Source: SZUA-365 sp034002405
Lineage (GTDB): Bacteria; Bacteroidota; Ignavibacteria; SZUA-365
DNA length: 7,012 nt
NCBI GenBank assembly: GCA_034002405.1
Contig: JAVFAS010000103.1
Span: 1 to 7,012 of the forward strand
Direction: 5' to 3'
Positions 4,967 through 7,012 of this stretch are shown in pieces (the stretch's first letter is position 1; every line of letters begins with the position of its first letter). Under the pieces are notes generated by a model, which made no database searches, was not told where the DNA came from, and saw only the letters and a program-made list of their open reading frames with translations. Both the position numbers and the translations under genes were made by a program.

Positions 4967-6580
4967 ATGTCGCGACGACCGAGCATCAAAAATGTTAACC
5001 TTCTGGCGGTCGGAGTCCTGCTGTGCTTTGCATTTGTCGCTCACGCTCAGCCGGTGCTGCCGGGCTATGGCGCGAGAGCGGTGAGGGGCGGGGTGAATGG
5101 CGGGACGCGTGTCGACCTCCGCATGACGGACCGCGGCGAGGCATTGGTGTGGTGGGAGACCGGCGGCGCCTGGCTGCGCGGTGACGGAAGCGGGCTCGAT
5201 CGTGTGCTGCCTTCGAAGAATGACGTGCGGCGCATCCTTGCCGTACGTGATACGAACTGGATTGGACTGCAGTACCGACCTAATATCAATTTCTCCTTCC
5301 TGTACGATATCTACATCCTTGCGGGTCACGGAATGACGGCGCTGGATCCGGCGGCGTATGTTGGCGGGGATGGCACGACCGCCCACAACGACGTTACCGC
5401 GCGTTCGGATCATTTGTTTTTCGACATGACACTGAATGGGGATGCCTTCAATTGTGTGATACATGGAAGGGGACACGGTGATAACATGGGGATACGCACT
5501 GACGGCATGGGATGCAATTTCCTTCAGTGGACGATCGGCGATGCAGGAACGAGGCTGTTGTTCTCCATACGTCCTGAGGTCGTTGTCGATTCCATCGAAG
5601 GATACGGCCAGCTCTTCATGCACGACATGCTCCGGGCATCGGTTGCCCGCGAGGACCTCGTCGCTCTCTACTGGCGGCGGGGTGGCGGACGGGCCTCGGT
5701 ATTCTCCGCCGACAGCGTGTATATCGAGTCGGTGCTGTTCATGCAACCAAGCAGCGGCACGGTGCTCGATTCGTGCGTCGTGGACACGGTGTCGCCCGCC
5801 GGCATGAACCGGTCGCCCCGCATCCTGCCGGTCCTCGATGGAACCGTGGACATCATCCGGAACGATGCCGCGAACACCGGCCTGTACGCGGATCGCTACG
5901 CGACGGACGGGACGCATCTCGGTCATTTCCTCCTTGCGGAACGTGTCGTCCTCGAGATGCCGGACCCAGCGTTCCGGAATCAATCGGTGCTGGAAGATGA
6001 AATCCCCATGGCATCGACAATGGACTATGACCTGATCGTCCTCGACGACGACAGCCGCCTGTTGGCCTGGTCCGAGGCCACCGGCGGCACGAACAGAAAC
6101 TGCCATCTCCGGCTTTTCGACCGGGACTGGAATCCTCTGGGACAGGTCCGGCGCGTCCATGAGGACACGACGGGCCTGCAGTATCATCCGGTGCTGGCCT
6201 CCAGCGGGGAACTCTGCATGATCGCGTGGCTGAGCAGGCGGGATTCCCGGGACACGCTGTTCGTGCGCTCCTTCCTTCGAGAACAGGTGCTGGACGCCGG
6301 GGATCCCCCGCCCGTGGCGGACGGGTTGCGCGTCCGCGGTCCCTGGCCGCAGCCGACGCGAATGAACTTCATGATGGACGTAGAGACGCAGGCAGCCGAA
6401 TGTCAAGTCGTGCTCGAGTGTCGTGACATCCTCGGTCGCACAGTCCTCCACCAGGAACGAAACACATACAACGGGCGGCTTCGTTTTTCGGAAGACGTAT
6501 CAGGGCTTCGCCCTGGTCTCTACTTCATCTCCATTCGTGCTGGCGACGCAATCGAGCTACGAAAGCTGTTGGTGGAGTGA
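4967..6580 (+). CDS. Secreted protein with propeller-like repeats and T9SS type-A sorting domain
   Basis: A 537-residue exported protein. The signal peptide MSRRPSIKNV... has a basic start, a hydrophobic core LLAVGVLLCFAFVA and a likely signal peptidase I site after AHA27. The start at 4967 is preferred because it gives this signal peptide and follows GAGGG by 4 nt; the open frame upstream to 4751 is not signal-like. The body has Trp-rich, strand-like repeats: GEALVWWETGG (58-68), and at 355-436 two blades of the form LLAWSEATGG...LRLFDRDWNPLG and LQYHPVLASSGELCMIAW, the pattern of T9SS-exported repeat proteins that resemble beta-propellers. Residues ~455-537 are the C-terminal sorting domain: GPWPQPTRMNF, CRDILGRTVLHQ, SGLRPGLYFISIR and a basic final LRKLLVE. 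It should cross the outer membrane through T9SS and be surface-attached or released. No catalytic motif is recognised, so its function is unknown. Confidence 0.85.
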   Translation: MSRRPSIKNVNLLAVGVLLCFAFVAHAQPVLPGYGARAVRGGVNGGTRVDLRMTDRGEALVWWETGGAWLRGDGSGLDRVLPSKNDVRRILAVRDTNWIGLQYRPNINFSFLYDIYILAGHGMTALDPAAYVGGDGTTAHNDVTARSDHLFFDMTLNGDAFNCVIHGRGHGDNMGIRTDGMGCNFLQWTIGDAGTRLLFSIRPEVVVDSIEGYGQLFMHDMLRASVAREDLVALYWRRGGGRASVFSADSVYIESVLFMQPSSGTVLDSCVVDTVSPAGMNRSPRILPVLDGTVDIIRNDAANTGLYADRYATDGTHLGHFLLAERVVLEMPDPAFRNQSVLEDEIPMASTMDYDLIVLDDDSRLLAWSEATGGTNRNCHLRLFDRDWNPLGQVRRVHEDTTGLQYHPVLASSGELCMIAWLSRRDSRDTLFVRSFLREQVLDAGDPPPVADGLRVRGPWPQPTRMNFMMDVETQAAECQVVLECRDILGRTVLHQERNTYNGRLRFSEDVSGLRPGLYFISIRAGDAIELRKLLVE

Positions 6581-6606
6581 CGTGAAGCGGTGGGGCACAC
6601 TCGAAA

Positions 6607-6616
6607 TTGCATGCAA
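6607..6616. other. 10-bp perfect palindrome before the PAS gene
   Basis: TTGCATGCAA is self-complementary and lies 24 bp before the PAS start, in the 59-bp gap after the T9SS gene. It might be an operator, but the gap is short enough for read-through from the gene upstream, and the palindrome may be chance. Confidence 0.2.
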
Positions 6617-6639
6617 CACTGAAACAACCGGAGACGTGA

Positions 6640-6942
6640 ATGCACACGACCGATCACCCAAACTGGATCAAGGAGTTCCCCGCTCCGATCACCGTATGCG
6701 ATGCGGAAGGGATCATCCTGTCCATGAACGATGCGGCTCTCGCCCTGTTTGATGGCGACGGAGGCGAACAGCTGCTCGGGACCAACGTGCTTGATTGCCA
6801 TCCCGAGCCGTCACGCAGCAAGCTCATCGGAATGCTCAAACAGGGTCGCGCGAATACCTATACGATCCGAAAAAAGGGGCGCATGAAGGGAACCTCTAAT
6901 AACACCATTTTATGCACTCTGTCGTGCGAGAAACTGACCTGA
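6640..6942 (+). CDS. Small PAS-domain protein with lost or frameshifted C-terminus
   Basis: A 100-residue product starting at ATG 6640, with GGAGA about 6 nt upstream. Residues 9-81 are a stand-alone PAS domain: WIKEFPAPITVCDAEGIILS (9-28), MNDAALALF, GGEQLLGTNVLDCHPEPSRS (41-60) and NTYTIRKKG (72-80). The NVLDCHPEPSR block is characteristic of a family of small single-PAS proteins. These normally continue after the KKG strand with a K-L-I-Y-Q-T-P-W/F-Y block and an xGFVE strand to about 110-115 residues. Here the frame instead reads GTSNNTILCTLSCEKLT and stops. Another frame gives LITPFY near 6892-6909, a weak hint of a frameshift. The last PAS strands are thus missing, and ligand binding or folding is doubtful. 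The ligand and partner are unknown; it may be co-transcribed with the T9SS gene 59 bp upstream. The 70 bp after its stop show no recognisable gene. Confidence 0.7.
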   Translation: MHTTDHPNWIKEFPAPITVCDAEGIILSMNDAALALFDGDGGEQLLGTNVLDCHPEPSRSKLIGMLKQGRANTYTIRKKGRMKGTSNNTILCTLSCEKLT

Positions 6943-7012
6943 CTTCATTATCCTACGACCAAGCATCCGAGATCTGCCCGGATTCAGCGTCGCGGTTCGG
7001 TTTTCATCGCGA

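Larger units (their letters stand above)
4498..4998 (+). pseudogene. GIY-YIG endonuclease gene truncated and fused to foreign sequence
   Basis: The ATG at 4498 has a good ribosome site (GGGAGA about 6 nt upstream). Residues 1-55 are a clear GIY-YIG (UPF0213/YhbQ-like) nuclease domain: YYVYVL (2-7) holds the first motif, RYVGST (15-20) the second, followed by Arg26, QHNAG (29-33) and FTKRGKPW (37-44). After YPTR (52-55), at about 4663, similarity stops exactly where the helix with the catalytic glutamate (EAxxRE-like) should come. The frame then runs on for another ~110 residues of low-complexity, non-homologous sequence to a stop at 4998, inside the next gene. The DNA from about 4690 belongs to a different gene read in another frame (see the T9SS remnant). 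The product therefore lacks its metal-binding Glu and is probably inactive. Full family members are about 80-100 residues. Either a genomic rearrangement or an assembly join is possible. Confidence 0.75.

Noticed and set aside
4844..6451. 535-codon minus-strand ORF opposite the T9SS gene
   Set aside because: It is the antisense of a GC-rich gene, rich in His/Arg/Pro without domain pattern; the plus-strand gene has a signal peptide and sorting domain.
6423..6752. 109-codon plus-strand ORF bridging the T9SS and PAS genes
   Set aside because: It is a shadow frame overlapping both recognised genes, with no family pattern.

Overview
This is a GC-rich bacterial window with no phage, IS or CRISPR signature. 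The best taxonomic clue is a secreted protein ending in a type IX secretion (T9SS) type-A sorting domain, plus the tail of a second such domain. T9SS is largely confined to Bacteroidota and its relatives, so a high-GC member of that group (for example the Chlorobi/Ignavibacteria/Kapabacteria side or a Rhodothermia-like lineage) is likely. Two Bacteroidota-like promoter candidates agree with this. Genus cannot be named from the sequence.

Layout. (1) 1-414, +: 3' end of a MerR/CarH-type regulator, containing its cobalamin-binding domain. (2) 460-988, -: a CPBP-family membrane protease gene that has lost its catalytic EE/R block and its reading frame, hence a pseudogene. (3) 1183-2400, +: complete iron-sulfur L-serine dehydratase, divergent from the pseudogene, with a promoter candidate in the gap. 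(4) 4067-2497, -: a two-gene operon of a GNAT acetyltransferase followed 2 nt later by an alanine/ornithine-racemase-family PLP enzyme. It converges on the serine dehydratase. (5) 4355-4468, +: tRNA-Ser(GGA), with a candidate promoter upstream and a perfect 10-bp hairpin immediately downstream. (6) 4498-4796, +: a GIY-YIG endonuclease gene cut off before its catalytic glutamate and joined to the last ~35 codons of an unrelated T9SS-sorted protein. (7) 4967-6580, +: complete secreted, T9SS-sorted protein with propeller-like repeats. (8) 6640-6942, +: small PAS-domain protein whose C-terminus is lost or out of frame.

How the genes relate. Serine dehydratase (serine to pyruvate and ammonia) and the GNAT/racemase pair both point to amino-acid metabolism, but they are transcribed toward each other and nothing shows that they form one pathway. 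No clear new system is visible. The most notable feature is that three of the eight protein-coding loci are broken: an internal deletion, a chimeric junction next to a tRNA gene, and a lost 3' end. This means either local gene decay and rearrangement or assembly errors. The GNAT-racemase operon, whose substrate is not known, is the most interesting intact unit.
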